64,000 bases of DNA from CAVUCE01 sp963739985 (lineage in GTDB: Bacteria > Bacteroidota > Ignavibacteria > Ignavibacteriales > Ignavibacteriaceae): NCBI GenBank assembly GCA_963739985.1, contig CAVUCE010000005.1:62001-126000 (forward strand), given 5' to 3'. This document shows positions 43,704-52,153 of this stretch, piece by piece. Within the stretch, counting starts at the first letter, position 1. Every line of letters starts with the position of its first letter. Both the position numbers and the translations under genes were made by a program. The notes beneath the pieces were generated by a model. It did not search any database and was not told the origin of the DNA. It saw only the letters and a list, made by a program, of their open reading frames with translations.

Positions 43704-44189
43704 ATGTCACTAAAAAAAGACCAAGTAGTCACTGTTAATTTTACATTAAAAGATGAAGGTGGAAATGTTATTGAAGCTACAACCAAAGAGCAACCTTTTG
43801 CTTTTATAAGCGGAGCTCAACAAATTCTACCTAAATTGGAAAGTTCAATTGGAGAAATGATTATAGGCGGAAATAAAGAAGTAGTTCTTCAGCCTGAAGA
43901 AGCATACGGAAATTATGAAAAAGATGCTTTACAAGTTGTCAACCGCAGCGAGTTTCCCGAAGGAACCAAAATTGAAGAAGGTATGGAATATATTGCCGAT
44001 ACTCCAAATGGCGGCCAAATGCCTTTTGTTATTAAAAATGTAGATGGTGATAATATTACTTTGGATTTTAATCATCCATTGGCAGGTAAAGCTTTAACTT
44101 TTGAAGTTGAGTTGCTTGATTTAAGAGATGCGACCGACGAAGAATTATCGCACGGACATGTACATGGTGCCGGTGGACATCATCATTAA
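43704..44189 (+). CDS. slyD: FKBP-type peptidyl-prolyl isomerase, SlyD family
   Basis: 161 aa. The FKBP domain is split by an inserted IF chaperone flap (~residues 70-125), the SlyD layout: VTVNFTLKDEGGNVIEATTKEQPFAF, IGEMIIGGNKEVVLQPEEAYGNYEKD, then DFNHPLAGKALTFEVELLDL. The C-terminus ends in a short His-rich tail (HGHVHGAGGHHH), the metal-binding extension typical of SlyD. It helps folding by cis-trans prolyl isomerisation in the cytoplasm and may hold nickel or zinc. AAGGAAGA precedes the ATG, and a terminator follows 27 bp after the stop. Confidence 0.93.
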   Translation: MSLKKDQVVTVNFTLKDEGGNVIEATTKEQPFAFISGAQQILPKLESSIGEMIIGGNKEVVLQPEEAYGNYEKDALQVVNRSEFPEGTKIEEGMEYIADTPNGGQMPFVIKNVDGDNITLDFNHPLAGKALTFEVELLDLRDATDEELSHGHVHGAGGHHH

Positions 44190-44216
44190 TAATAATTTCT
44201 ATTGAAGTTATTTTAT

Positions 44217-44248
44217 AAGACCTTGCGGGAATTTTCCGGCAAGGTCTT
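44217..44248. terminator. Rho-independent terminator between slyD and the convergent hydrolase gene
   Basis: AAGACCTTGC / GCAAGGTCTT stem with a 12-nt loop that can pair further (CGGGAATTTTCCG), followed on the plus strand by TTTTTAATTT. Can serve both convergent genes. Confidence 0.85.
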
Positions 44249-44270
44249 TTTAATTTAAGGGAGTGTTAGT

Positions 44271-45551
44271 TTAGTTATCGGATAAATTGTAATCAATTTT
44301 AAATTTAGATAAATCCGGTTTGAATTTACGGTCTCTTTTTAATTCATACTTATAAATAACCCTACCCAGATTGGCTAGAAAAGGATAGCCGATTTTATCA
44401 TACTCATATTTATCATCATTAAATATCTGATCTTCATTTACGTAAATCATTGCGCTTAACATGAACTCAACTTTATTTTTAAAATCCACAACATATGCGT
44501 TATCTATTAAATAACCGTAAGCTTCTCCAACTTTATTAAATATTCTAATGTTTGAAGGAATAGTATCTTTTGTATCCCCGAACATAAAGAATTTAACGTA
44601 ACCGTCCCAGTAATGATCATAATTACTATAATTTGGATATTTGCTTTGACGCGGAAACATTGACATATACTTGTATAGGAAATGATAATCACTTTGAGTT
44701 AAATTAAATCTTTTTTCAACCGGGACAGCTTCCGGAAATAGAATAGCTTTTAGTAACTCCTGCTGATCATTTAATGCAAAATAATTTGAGTAAGTAAAGT
44801 CCATCTTTTTTCTTATTAAACTATCGCCTCTTATATATCCCACGCCTTGCTGCAAACTATCCGCATAAATTCTATACTGTTCTGTATTGAATTGTGGATT
44901 TTGATGATAGATTATTTTGTTATCTTTATAGAAATTGAAGGCATTTGTATGCCTATTTGATTCTGTGTTAAATCCGAATGAAAGGCGCCTTAATATTTTT
45001 GTATTACAATATCTTTTTAACCATAATTGTTGATTAAAATATCTTTGTCCTAAAAATTCAAACAAATGATTGAATGAATCATTATCACTTACTAACAAAA
45101 TTTTCCTTATATATTGTGCAATAGAAGGCTTATAATTTTGTGCCGAGGAATCGTAAGTTATTTTTTCTTGTCCCTCGTATGAGCTATCGATTTCTAGCGG
45201 AGAGAATTTATTTAAATCTGAGATATTTAAATTATTTAACTTTTCCAAAGCGATTACGGTTGCAGGCAATTTAACTGTACTTGCGGGATAAAAATATTTA
45301 TTTGGATCAAAATGATAGCTGTATGTTTTAAAATGTGGAAAGTTTTTCTCATCACGGTTAATCTGTGTATAAATAATTTGAATTTTATATTTATTCGGTG
45401 AGTTTAAAATTTGTGTGAAATCATCATCGTTGTTTTTCATAATATTCAAAATTAAATTGCTGCTGTCGGGAACAACACTTTGTGCTTTAGTAAAAGTTAT
45501 TAAATTTACTAGGAAAGTGATTGATAATATTAAAGTTAACGGTTTAAGCAT
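44271..45551 (-). CDS. Secreted serine hydrolase, class A beta-lactamase fold
   Basis: 426 aa with signal peptide (~1-23, ending TKAQ). The active-site SxxK is seen as ASTVKLP (~residues 93-99). The second motif SDN is seen as LLVSDNDSF, and the third box as KVGEAYGYLIDNAYVVDF, where Val replaces the Thr/Ser of KTG. That combination marks the beta-lactamase/PBP-like fold, but the protein is much longer than a true class A beta-lactamase (~290 aa). A resistance role is therefore not inferred. A peptidoglycan- or ester-directed hydrolase in the periplasm is more likely. A TAAATTTG (-7-like) box lies about 15 bp upstream of the start. Confidence 0.8.
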   Translation of the reverse strand: MLKPLTLILSITFLVNLITFTKAQSVVPDSSNLILNIMKNNDDDFTQILNSPNKYKIQIIYTQINRDEKNFPHFKTYSYHFDPNKYFYPASTVKLPATVIALEKLNNLNISDLNKFSPLEIDSSYEGQEKITYDSSAQNYKPSIAQYIRKILLVSDNDSFNHLFEFLGQRYFNQQLWLKRYCNTKILRRLSFGFNTESNRHTNAFNFYKDNKIIYHQNPQFNTEQYRIYADSLQQGVGYIRGDSLIRKKMDFTYSNYFALNDQQELLKAILFPEAVPVEKRFNLTQSDYHFLYKYMSMFPRQSKYPNYSNYDHYWDGYVKFFMFGDTKDTIPSNIRIFNKVGEAYGYLIDNAYVVDFKNKVEFMLSAMIYVNEDQIFNDDKYEYDKIGYPFLANLGRVIYKYELKRDRKFKPDLSKFKIDYNLSDN

Positions 45552-45697
45552 AAATAAATCTTTCCAAATTTATATTTACAATCTTTGCTATAGAAAAATA
45601 ATTATTAAATAATATTAGTCAAAGTTTTGATTTATAAACATGTAAGTGTTGAAACATTCTAATAATTTTATTCCCTTTAAATAATTGTGATTTAATT

Positions 45698-46486
45698 ATG
45701 AAAACTCAAACAAAATCTTTCTTAACAGTTGTTTTATTTTTAATGTCCGGATTATCTTATATGGTTTATTCCCACGCGCGTGGAATAACCGGAGATACTA
45801 GAAAGGGGCCATATCCCGGATGTTCTTGCCATAATTATTCCTCTGCTGTTAATGTTACAATTAACGGGCCTGATACTCTGACTGCAGATCAAACAGCAGA
45901 TTATAATGTTACTATTGCAAAAGGTCCTTTGGCTGCTGCAGGTGTTGATATTGCAGCTTCAACTGGTACCTTAATTGCCGGTTCAGGTCTAAAATTGCAA
46001 TATTCTGAATTAACACAATCGTCTCCGAAAACTCCTACCGGCGGAGTTGTTACATTTCAATTTAAATATACAGCACCCTCTTCTTCAGGGCCGCAAACTT
46101 TATATGCAACCGGAAATAGCATTAATTACAATGGCTCGGCATCAGGTGATGCATGGAACTATGCTCCAAATAAAAGTTTAACAATTGTATCAACTACCGG
46201 CATAATCAACGAAAAATTAGTTACCGGATTTAAACTTAAACAAAATTATCCCAACCCATTCAATCCCACAACAAAAATAAGCTATCAAATACCTCATGAA
46301 TCTAAGGTTGTTATTAAAGTTTATAATATACTTGGAAAGGAAGTTTCCACCTTAGTTAATAATAATGAAGCTGCAGGAAAACATTCAGTTAATTTTGATG
46401 GTAGCAATCTTTCAAGTGGAATTTATCTATATGATATAGCAGCAGGGAATTTTACAGAAGTTAGAAAAATGATGTTACTTAAATAA
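45698..46486 (+). CDS. Secreted protein: choice-of-anchor V-like domain plus type A T9SS sorting domain
   Basis: 262 aa. Signal peptide ~1-26. Residues ~30-165 resemble the choice-of-anchor V domain: HARGITGDTRKGPYPGCSCHN near the N-terminus, then a beta-sandwich and GNSINYNGSASGDAWN at its end. Residues ~180-262 are a T9SS type A C-terminal sorting domain with LKQNYPNPFNPTTKISYQI, VYNILGKEV and SSGIYLYDI..., ending KMMLLK. It should be exported by Sec, passed through type IX secretion and attached to the cell surface. The usual CxxCH of this domain reads CSCH here, so haem attachment is doubtful. No T9SS machinery is in the window. Confidence 0.88.
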   Translation: MKTQTKSFLTVVLFLMSGLSYMVYSHARGITGDTRKGPYPGCSCHNYSSAVNVTINGPDTLTADQTADYNVTIAKGPLAAAGVDIAASTGTLIAGSGLKLQYSELTQSSPKTPTGGVVTFQFKYTAPSSSGPQTLYATGNSINYNGSASGDAWNYAPNKSLTIVSTTGIINEKLVTGFKLKQNYPNPFNPTTKISYQIPHESKVVIKVYNILGKEVSTLVNNNEAAGKHSVNFDGSNLSSGIYLYDIAAGNFTEVRKMMLLK

Positions 46487-46571
46487 TTTCTAATTTGTCC
46501 TAATCTTATAATTTATAAATCAAAGTTATTTGATTGCAAAGCTAAGCTTTTAGTTTATATAAATATTTAGT

Positions 46572-46603
46572 TATATTTGTTTCCACAGGTTGTTGCGCAA
46601 CAA
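46572..46603 (+). promoter_or_regulatory. Candidate promoter (-7 box) with adjoining 14-bp palindrome upstream of the permease gene
   Basis: TATATTTG at 46572-46579 fits the Bacteroidota -7 element TAnnTTTG; the -33 region is less clear. Ten bases later is a perfect palindrome TTGTTGCGCAACAA (46590-46603), which would lie at or just after the transcription start and could be an operator. The leader to the permease TTG start is ~120 nt. Confidence 0.42.
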
Positions 46604-46719
46604 AAATAAATTTTCATGGCAACCTGCAAAAAATTATCACAGCTCGTCTTTTATTATTTGCTTTAAGAACTATTCGAAAATTAAATCAATATTGAACAGT
46701 TTAAAAAGGAATACTACCA

Positions 46720-48219
46720 TTGCTAAAACAAATCTTTAGAACAAAAAGCCTGGATGCATTAGTTGGAGAAGGTGAAGAAGAAGGACATAAACTCAAGCGT
46801 GTACTAGGTGCTTTTGATGTAGTTATGCTCGGAATCGGTGCAATTATTGGTGCGGGAATTTTTGCTACAATTGGCACTGCCGCCGCCGGTGATGCCGCTA
46901 GGCCCGGTGCAGGCCCTGCTTTAATGCTTTCGTTTGTACTAACTGCCGGTGCTTGTGGATTTGCTGCATTGTGCTATGCGGAGTTTGCATCTATGGTTCC
47001 AATTTCCGGTAGCGCTTATACCTATTCTTACGGAACGCTTGGAGAGTTAATTGCGTGGATTATTGGATGGGATTTAATAATTGAATACGCTGTAGGTAAT
47101 GTTGCCGTAGCAATTAGTTGGGCAAATTATTTTAAAACTTTTGTTGCCGGATTCGGAGTTCATATTCCGGATTGGATGTCAATCGATTATAGGACAGCCG
47201 CTCAAATTCCAGGCGTAATGGATAGTGCACCTCATATTTTTGGTGTGCCCATAATTTTCAATCTTCCGGCATTTTTCATTGTAGCATTAATAACTATTGT
47301 TCTTGTTCTTGGTATTAAAGAAAGTGCAAGAATGAACACAATAATGGTACTAATTAAATTAGCAGTTTTAGGTCTATTTGTGTTTGTAGGTTTTTATTAT
47401 GTAAAACCAGAAAATTGGACTCCATTTGCTCCTAACGGATGGTCGGGAGTTCAAGCCGGTGCAGCAGTTGTGTTTTTTGCTTACATAGGCTTTGATGCTG
47501 TATCTACCGTTGCCGAAGAAGTTAAAAACCCTAAGCGTGATTTGCCAATAGGAATTATAGGTTCATTAATTGTTAGCACAATTATTTACATTCTTGTGGC
47601 CGCAGTTTTTACCGGAATAATTCCTTACAAAGCTTTGGTTAAAACTTTAGCAACAAGTCAAGCTGAACCTTTAACTCTTGCAATTCAATATGCAAATATT
47701 GAAAAATGGGGTAATACGATAGTTGGCATAATTGCTTTCGGATCAATTATAGCGCACACTGCGGTTTTACTTGTCTTTCAATTGGGACAACCAAGAATAT
47801 TCTTCTCAATGGCCCGTGATGGGTTGTTACCGAAAAGCTTCGCGAAAGTTCATCCTAAATATCAGACTCCTTATGTTACCACAATTCTTACCGGAGTAGC
47901 GGTTGGAGTTACTGCAATGTTTACAACTATAGATGAGATGGTCGATCTTACCAACATTGGAACTCTGTTTGCATTTATGCTAGTTTGCGCGGGAATTATA
48001 ATTCTACGGAGAAAAGAGCCGGACCGTCCGAGGGCATTTAGAACTCCGCTTGTTCCTCTATTTCCAATTCTTGGTATTTTGGCATGTCTATACCTGGTAT
48101 TAGGTTTACCATGGATTACCTGGGTACGCTTTGGCGGATGGCTGGTTGTAGGTATGGTAGTTTATTTCTCTTATGGATATAAACGAAGTAGACTTAGAAA
48201 AGAAATGGATGCAGGGTAA
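46720..48219 (+). CDS. APC-family amino acid permease (cationic amino acid transporter type)
   Basis: 499 aa, TTG start behind AAAAAGGA. N-terminal cytosolic stretch then 12-13 TM helices. Conserved TM1 GIGAIIGAGIFATIGTAAAG is the substrate-binding unwound helix of the APC fold. FFAYIGFDAVSTVAEEVKNPKRDLPIGI (TM6 and the following loop) is the hallmark of the CAT/YfnA group. It imports amino acids by proton symport or exchange; specificity cannot be read from sequence. Monocistronic: a promoter-like element lies upstream and a strong terminator 23 bp downstream. Confidence 0.9.
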   Translation: MLKQIFRTKSLDALVGEGEEEGHKLKRVLGAFDVVMLGIGAIIGAGIFATIGTAAAGDAARPGAGPALMLSFVLTAGACGFAALCYAEFASMVPISGSAYTYSYGTLGELIAWIIGWDLIIEYAVGNVAVAISWANYFKTFVAGFGVHIPDWMSIDYRTAAQIPGVMDSAPHIFGVPIIFNLPAFFIVALITIVLVLGIKESARMNTIMVLIKLAVLGLFVFVGFYYVKPENWTPFAPNGWSGVQAGAAVVFFAYIGFDAVSTVAEEVKNPKRDLPIGIIGSLIVSTIIYILVAAVFTGIIPYKALVKTLATSQAEPLTLAIQYANIEKWGNTIVGIIAFGSIIAHTAVLLVFQLGQPRIFFSMARDGLLPKSFAKVHPKYQTPYVTTILTGVAVGVTAMFTTIDEMVDLTNIGTLFAFMLVCAGIIILRRKEPDRPRAFRTPLVPLFPILGILACLYLVLGLPWITWVRFGGWLVVGMVVYFSYGYKRSRLRKEMDAG

Positions 48220-48241
48220 GATTAAATTATTTTGTAATTTC

Positions 48242-48277
48242 AACATTGAAGGTATTTAAATATATACCTTCAATGTT
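48242..48277. terminator. Bidirectional terminator between convergent genes
   Basis: AACATTGAAGGTAT / ATACCTTCAATGTT, a 14-bp perfect stem with an 8-nt loop and a T7 tail on the plus strand. Serves the permease gene and possibly the DUF1761 gene. Confidence 0.88.
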
Positions 48278-48292
48278 TTTTTAATTATATGG

Positions 48293-48703
48293 TTATCTCC
48301 AGATAGCAAGAATACCGCCTGAAATTACAAAAGCAACAAGTATATAGCCTTGTTCAATCAACCATAATTTATAAGATCTGCCCGCGAATAAATTATGTAT
48401 TAAACTGGTAGCCGCAACAAATCCAAGCCAGCATAATATACCAACCATAATTCCTTCAACTAAGGAAGAAGCCAGTGTAAAATTAATAATGTTATCTAAT
48501 ACAAAACATGCTATAAGAAAAGAAAAAAATGTAATTAAATATATAGATCCGGACGCACCATTTTTTAATTCTTCAGCAGTTTTACCAAGTGCCTTCATCC
48601 ATGCTTTACCAAATAGAGCCGGGGAATACCAAATTGCCCCTAAAGCAAATGAAAGTACAGCGGAAACCGTAACTCCCAAAAAATTAATTTGAAGTTCCTG
48701 CAT
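48293..48703 (-). CDS. DUF1761 family membrane protein
   Basis: 136 aa, four TM helices (~9-28, ~50-72, ~77-98, ~115-134). The first helix with SFALGAIWYSPALFGKAWMKALG is the DUF1761 signature, and GILCWLGFVAATSLIHNLFAGRS is its second conserved block. No function is known for the family. AGGAGGAG precedes the start. Stands alone, convergent with the permease gene. Confidence 0.85.
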   Translation of the reverse strand: MQELQINFLGVTVSAVLSFALGAIWYSPALFGKAWMKALGKTAEELKNGASGSIYLITFFSFLIACFVLDNIINFTLASSLVEGIMVGILCWLGFVAATSLIHNLFAGRSYKLWLIEQGYILVAFVISGGILAIWR

Positions 48704-48897
48704 TTACTCCTCCTGTTTATGTTATATCGTTCATGTGCTTATAAATAAATGCGAGTGTTACAATTCACCCATTGCATGTAATCTAATATTAATGTAGAAA
48801 TTTAATGACGGAAACCATTTTTGAAATGACTTTGAAGAAATTAAAGAATATTTTATACGCTGTCAATCAATAATTTTAAGCGAATAATTAATCACTT

Positions 48898-49101
48898 ATG
48901 ATTCAAACACTTAAAAAAATAAAAAAAATAATTATTTTAATTGTTGGATCAACAGTACTGGCAATTGGAGTATTTTTAATTGTTTTACCTGGTCCCGCTT
49001 TTATTGTTATACCCATGGGATTGGGAATTTTAGCAACAGAGTTTGTATGGGCTCGAAAATTATTGGATAAGGTAAAAGATAAATTTTCGAAGAAAAAATG
49101 A
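48898..49101 (+). CDS. Small PGPGW-type transmembrane protein
   Basis: 67 aa. One long hydrophobic hairpin: Lys-rich N-terminus, TM ~12-32, then LPGPAFIVIPMGLGILATEFVWAR, the conserved core of the PGPGW family (here PGPAF in place of PGPGW), and a Lys-rich tail. The family is of unknown function. The start is preceded only by a weak ribosome-binding site. The gene ends 9 bp before the cupin gene, so both are probably on one transcript. Confidence 0.8.
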   Translation: MIQTLKKIKKIIILIVGSTVLAIGVFLIVLPGPAFIVIPMGLGILATEFVWARKLLDKVKDKFSKKK

Positions 49102-49110
49102 AATAATACT

Positions 49111-49452
49111 ATGATATTTAACAAAGAAAACGCGAGGCATTATAATTGGGGAGATAATTGCGATGGCTGGTATTTGGTAAAAAATGATTCGTTAAATATA
49201 ATTCATGAAAAAATGCCGCCTACAACCAAAGAGAAAAAACACTATCATATAAAATCCAGACAATTTTTCTTTATACTTAGTGGTAAAGCTGAGATTGAAA
49301 TAAATGGCAAAATCTTTAAGTTAAACAAACAAGATGGAATTGAAGTTGAGCCAAACCTTCAACATCAAATTATGAACAATTCAAACGAAGATTTGGAATT
49401 TTTAGTAATATCCAATCCGCCTTCGCAAACTGATAGAATAGATTTAGAATAA
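49111..49452 (+). CDS. Cupin-domain protein
   Basis: 113 aa, a single small cupin barrel. The metal site motif is HYHIKSRQFFFILSGKAEIEINGK (two His, then Gln where many members have Glu, with the conserved Gly) and the second motif is PNLQHQIMNNSNEDLEFLVIS. Proteins like this bind a metal and a sugar or small acid; many lone cupins act as isomerases, dioxygenases or binding proteins. Specific role unknown. Nine bases after the PGPGW gene. Confidence 0.84.
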   Translation: MIFNKENARHYNWGDNCDGWYLVKNDSLNIIHEKMPPTTKEKKHYHIKSRQFFFILSGKAEIEINGKIFKLNKQDGIEVEPNLQHQIMNNSNEDLEFLVISNPPSQTDRIDLE

Positions 49453-49500
49453 CAATTCTCAGTTTTATAATTTCTTTTATTAATTATCACGGATATTGAG

Positions 49501-50418
49501 ATGAAGATACTTTTCAATAAAATATTAGTACTACTAATTCTCGCTATAACAATTGTAGGATGTAAAAAAGAACCTACAGAAAAAGGATCGGCGGCATACA
49601 TAAAAAAAATAGAAAATTGGCACACTCAAAGAATTGCAAATTTAAAAAAACCGGGTGGTTGGCTAAATTTGGTTGGTTTGTATTGGCTAAAGCCGGGGGA
49701 AAATACTTTTGGAACAAATCCCGGTAACGATGTAGTTTTCCCGGAAGGAAAATCGCCGGGTGTTGTTGGAACTTTCAATTTGACCGGCAGGAAGTGGTAA
49801 CGATAAATGTTAAGTCCTGGAATTCCGGTAATGTATAAAGGTAAAAAAGTTACTGATTTAAGAATGCAAAATGATTTAAGTGGGAATCCAACCGTACTTA
49901 CTTTAGGATCTTTAAAATGGTTTATTATCAAAAGAGGTGAAGATAAATACGGTGTTCGAATAAGAGATCTAAGAGCATCTTTGCTGGAAAACTTTAAGGG
50001 AATTGATACCTTCCCGATTAACGAAGATTGGAAAATTATAGCTAAATATGAGCCTTACAATCCGCCAAAAATAATTTCAATTCCAAGTATAATCGGCACA
50101 GTTGATCAAGATACGGCTAGAGGTTCTCTTGTATTTGAAGTAAACGGTGAAAAATATAAACTTGATCCGATTAAAGAAGGCAATGAGTTTTTTATAATTT
50201 TTGCAGATGAAACAAGTGGAAAAGAGACTTATGGAGCCGGTAGATTTTTATATGCCGATATGCCGGATTCTCTCGGTAATGTGATACTGGATTTTAATAA
50301 AGCATACAACCCACCATGTTCATTCACAAAATATGCAACTTGTCCGTTGCCGCCAAAACAAAATTATTTACACCTAAGTGTTACAGCGGGAGAAAAAAAC
50401 TATGGTGAAGGACATTGA
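49501..50418 (+). pseudogene. DUF1684 lipoprotein, interrupted by two stops (compensating frameshifts)
   Basis: Signal peptide with lipobox LAITIVGC (lipidated Cys ~21), then WHTQRIANLKKPGGWLNLVGLYWLKPGENTFG, the start of the DUF1684 domain. At 49798-49806 the frame meets TAA CGA TAA, then resumes in the same frame with SPGIPVMYKGKKVTDLRMQND and runs to the stop at 50416-50418, including YGAGRFLYAD, DFNKAYNPPCSFTKYATCPLPP and the family's final region. Another frame across the gap reads QEVVTINVK, the expected strand. One indel before (~49785) and an opposite one after (~49817) therefore explain both stops. Family function unknown. Confidence 0.78.
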
Positions 50419-50480
50419 AATAATATATGATGCGGAGAGTTAAATATTATAACAGCTCCGCCATTCATGTAGTGTGAAGT

Positions 50481-51959
50481 TTAAACAGATTCTGCAATTC
50501 GTCTAAAGTGAAAACCATACACAGCCATCGTCATTGCGGTAGAAAATTTCTTTGGATGCTTAGTTATGCTGTGAAACAATAACTTCCAAAAATATTTTTT
50601 ACCGTTTTCTTTAATTCCCAGCATCCATAATAATTTTATAAACGCTTTTACTTCTGCGGGTGAGATTGCTGAAGATTTCCATTCGGGAAGTTTATACTCT
50701 CGTAGAAACATTTTTAATCTTTCATAATATTTATCTTGTGCATAAATCGTTTCCAAGATTTTATTGTATCCGCTAATTAAATTACTATACTCCATCTTAG
50801 GTATAAAGTTTATAGAACCGTCCATATTATCGCCGCTAAAATTTTCTAATAAACGATTTTCAGATTTTAATCTCTTAAATAACTTTGTACCAATAGGAGC
50901 ATTTAACAAACCCACCATTGCAGAAGCAATTCCACTTTTTTGAATGAAACTGATTTGCTCCTGAAAGATTTCCTCGCTGTCATTATCAAAGCCAACTATA
51001 AATCCTCCCGAAACAATAAAACCCTTTCGCTGAAGTTTTTGAATTGAATCTACCAAATCGCGCCTTAGATTTTGAGACTTTCCACATTCCGTTAAGCTTT
51101 TATCATTTGGAGTTTCTATTCCTACAAAGACACTATAGAATCCTGCTTTAATCATCATGTCCGATAATTCATCATCATCGGCTAGATTAATAGAAACTTC
51201 GGTAATAAAATTAAAAGGATATTTTTTCCCTTTTGACCAATCAATCATTGCCGGAAGAACTTCATCTTTTAATTTTCTTTTATTGCCGATAAAATTATCA
51301 TCGACTACAGAAACTCCACCTCGCCAACCTAACTTATAAAGAGCGTTTAATTCATTTATAAATTGCAGTTTACTTTTTGTTCTCGGTCGCCTGCCGTTTA
51401 ACATTGTGATGCTGCAAAATTCGCAATCATAAGGACAACCTCGCGAATATTGAAGACTCATCGAGGCATATTTTTGTATGTGCAGTAATTCCCACATTGG
51501 GATTGGAGTTGCCGAAATATCAGGAAATTCATCGCTGGTATAAAGTGGTTTTGCTTTTCCTTTTTTAAGATCTTCGATAAAAGGTTTTAATGTGTTTTCA
51601 GCTTCGTTTAAAACAAAATGATCAACACCAAGAAATTCTTTATACTGAGTTGTTGCCAGTGGTCCGCCCGCAACAACTTTAACTCCCAAAATGTTACATC
51701 TTCGTATTACTTCTTTGAATGATTTTATTTGAATGCTCATACCACTTAAAAAAACATAATCCGCCCAAAGAATATCGCTATCTTTTAATGTTGATACATT
51801 CATATCTATTAGTCGCTTTTCCCAATCCGTAGGAAGCATAGCGGCAACAGTAATTAATCCTAGCGGAGGTTCTGCAGATTTTTTTGAAACAAATCTTAGA
51901 GCATCTTTAAAGCTCCAAAATGTAGAAGGTATTTCGGGATAAACCAATAATATTTTCAT
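50481..51959 (-). CDS. B12-binding-domain radical SAM protein (DUF4070, HpnP-like)
   Basis: 492 aa. Residues ~1-140 are a cobalamin-binding-like Rossmann domain (MKILLVYPEIPSTFWSFKDALRF, WEKRLIDMNV, VVAGGPLAT). Residues ~165-370 are a radical SAM barrel with the cluster motif CPYDCEFC (C-x3-C-x2-C), preceded by YSRG. Residues ~375-490 are the DUF4070 C-terminal domain (FREYKLPEWK region). Hopanoid C-2 methylase HpnP belongs to this wider family, but most members are uncharacterised and no hopanoid genes are nearby. A specific methylase function is not claimed. Expected to be oxygen-sensitive. Monocistronic. Confidence 0.9.
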   Translation of the reverse strand: MKILLVYPEIPSTFWSFKDALRFVSKKSAEPPLGLITVAAMLPTDWEKRLIDMNVSTLKDSDILWADYVFLSGMSIQIKSFKEVIRRCNILGVKVVAGGPLATTQYKEFLGVDHFVLNEAENTLKPFIEDLKKGKAKPLYTSDEFPDISATPIPMWELLHIQKYASMSLQYSRGCPYDCEFCSITMLNGRRPRTKSKLQFINELNALYKLGWRGGVSVVDDNFIGNKRKLKDEVLPAMIDWSKGKKYPFNFITEVSINLADDDELSDMMIKAGFYSVFVGIETPNDKSLTECGKSQNLRRDLVDSIQKLQRKGFIVSGGFIVGFDNDSEEIFQEQISFIQKSGIASAMVGLLNAPIGTKLFKRLKSENRLLENFSGDNMDGSINFIPKMEYSNLISGYNKILETIYAQDKYYERLKMFLREYKLPEWKSSAISPAEVKAFIKLLWMLGIKENGKKYFWKLLFHSITKHPKKFSTAMTMAVYGFHFRRIAESV

Positions 51960-52153
51960 AATGTCCCCTAGCTAAATTAATAAACCAGTATATTTCATTG
52001 CAAAAACATACTTTTTCTATCTATATATTGCAGAAAATTTTATTATAAGTTTGTAAAACAATTGTAAAACCTAAAATGTTTATGTTGGAGATTTAAAAGT
52101 ATTCCGGCATATTACTTAAGTAATTTTTGGGGATAGTACCGGAGGAACTTTGC

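Noticed and set aside
44271..45551. Antibiotic-resistance class A beta-lactamase
   Set aside because: SxxK and SDN are present, but the protein is ~130 residues too long and has KVG for KTG; the fold alone does not support a resistance role.
46604..46719. Riboswitch in the permease leader
   Set aside because: The ~115-nt leader shows no recognised conserved riboswitch core or terminator/antiterminator pair.
50481..51959. Hopanoid C-2 methylase HpnP
   Set aside because: Shares the B12/radical SAM/DUF4070 layout, but the family is broad and no hopanoid biosynthesis genes are nearby.
52127..52153. Earlier TTG start for the sensor kinase
   Set aside because: It would include the GGAGGA ribosome-binding site of the ATG at 52154 within the coding sequence.
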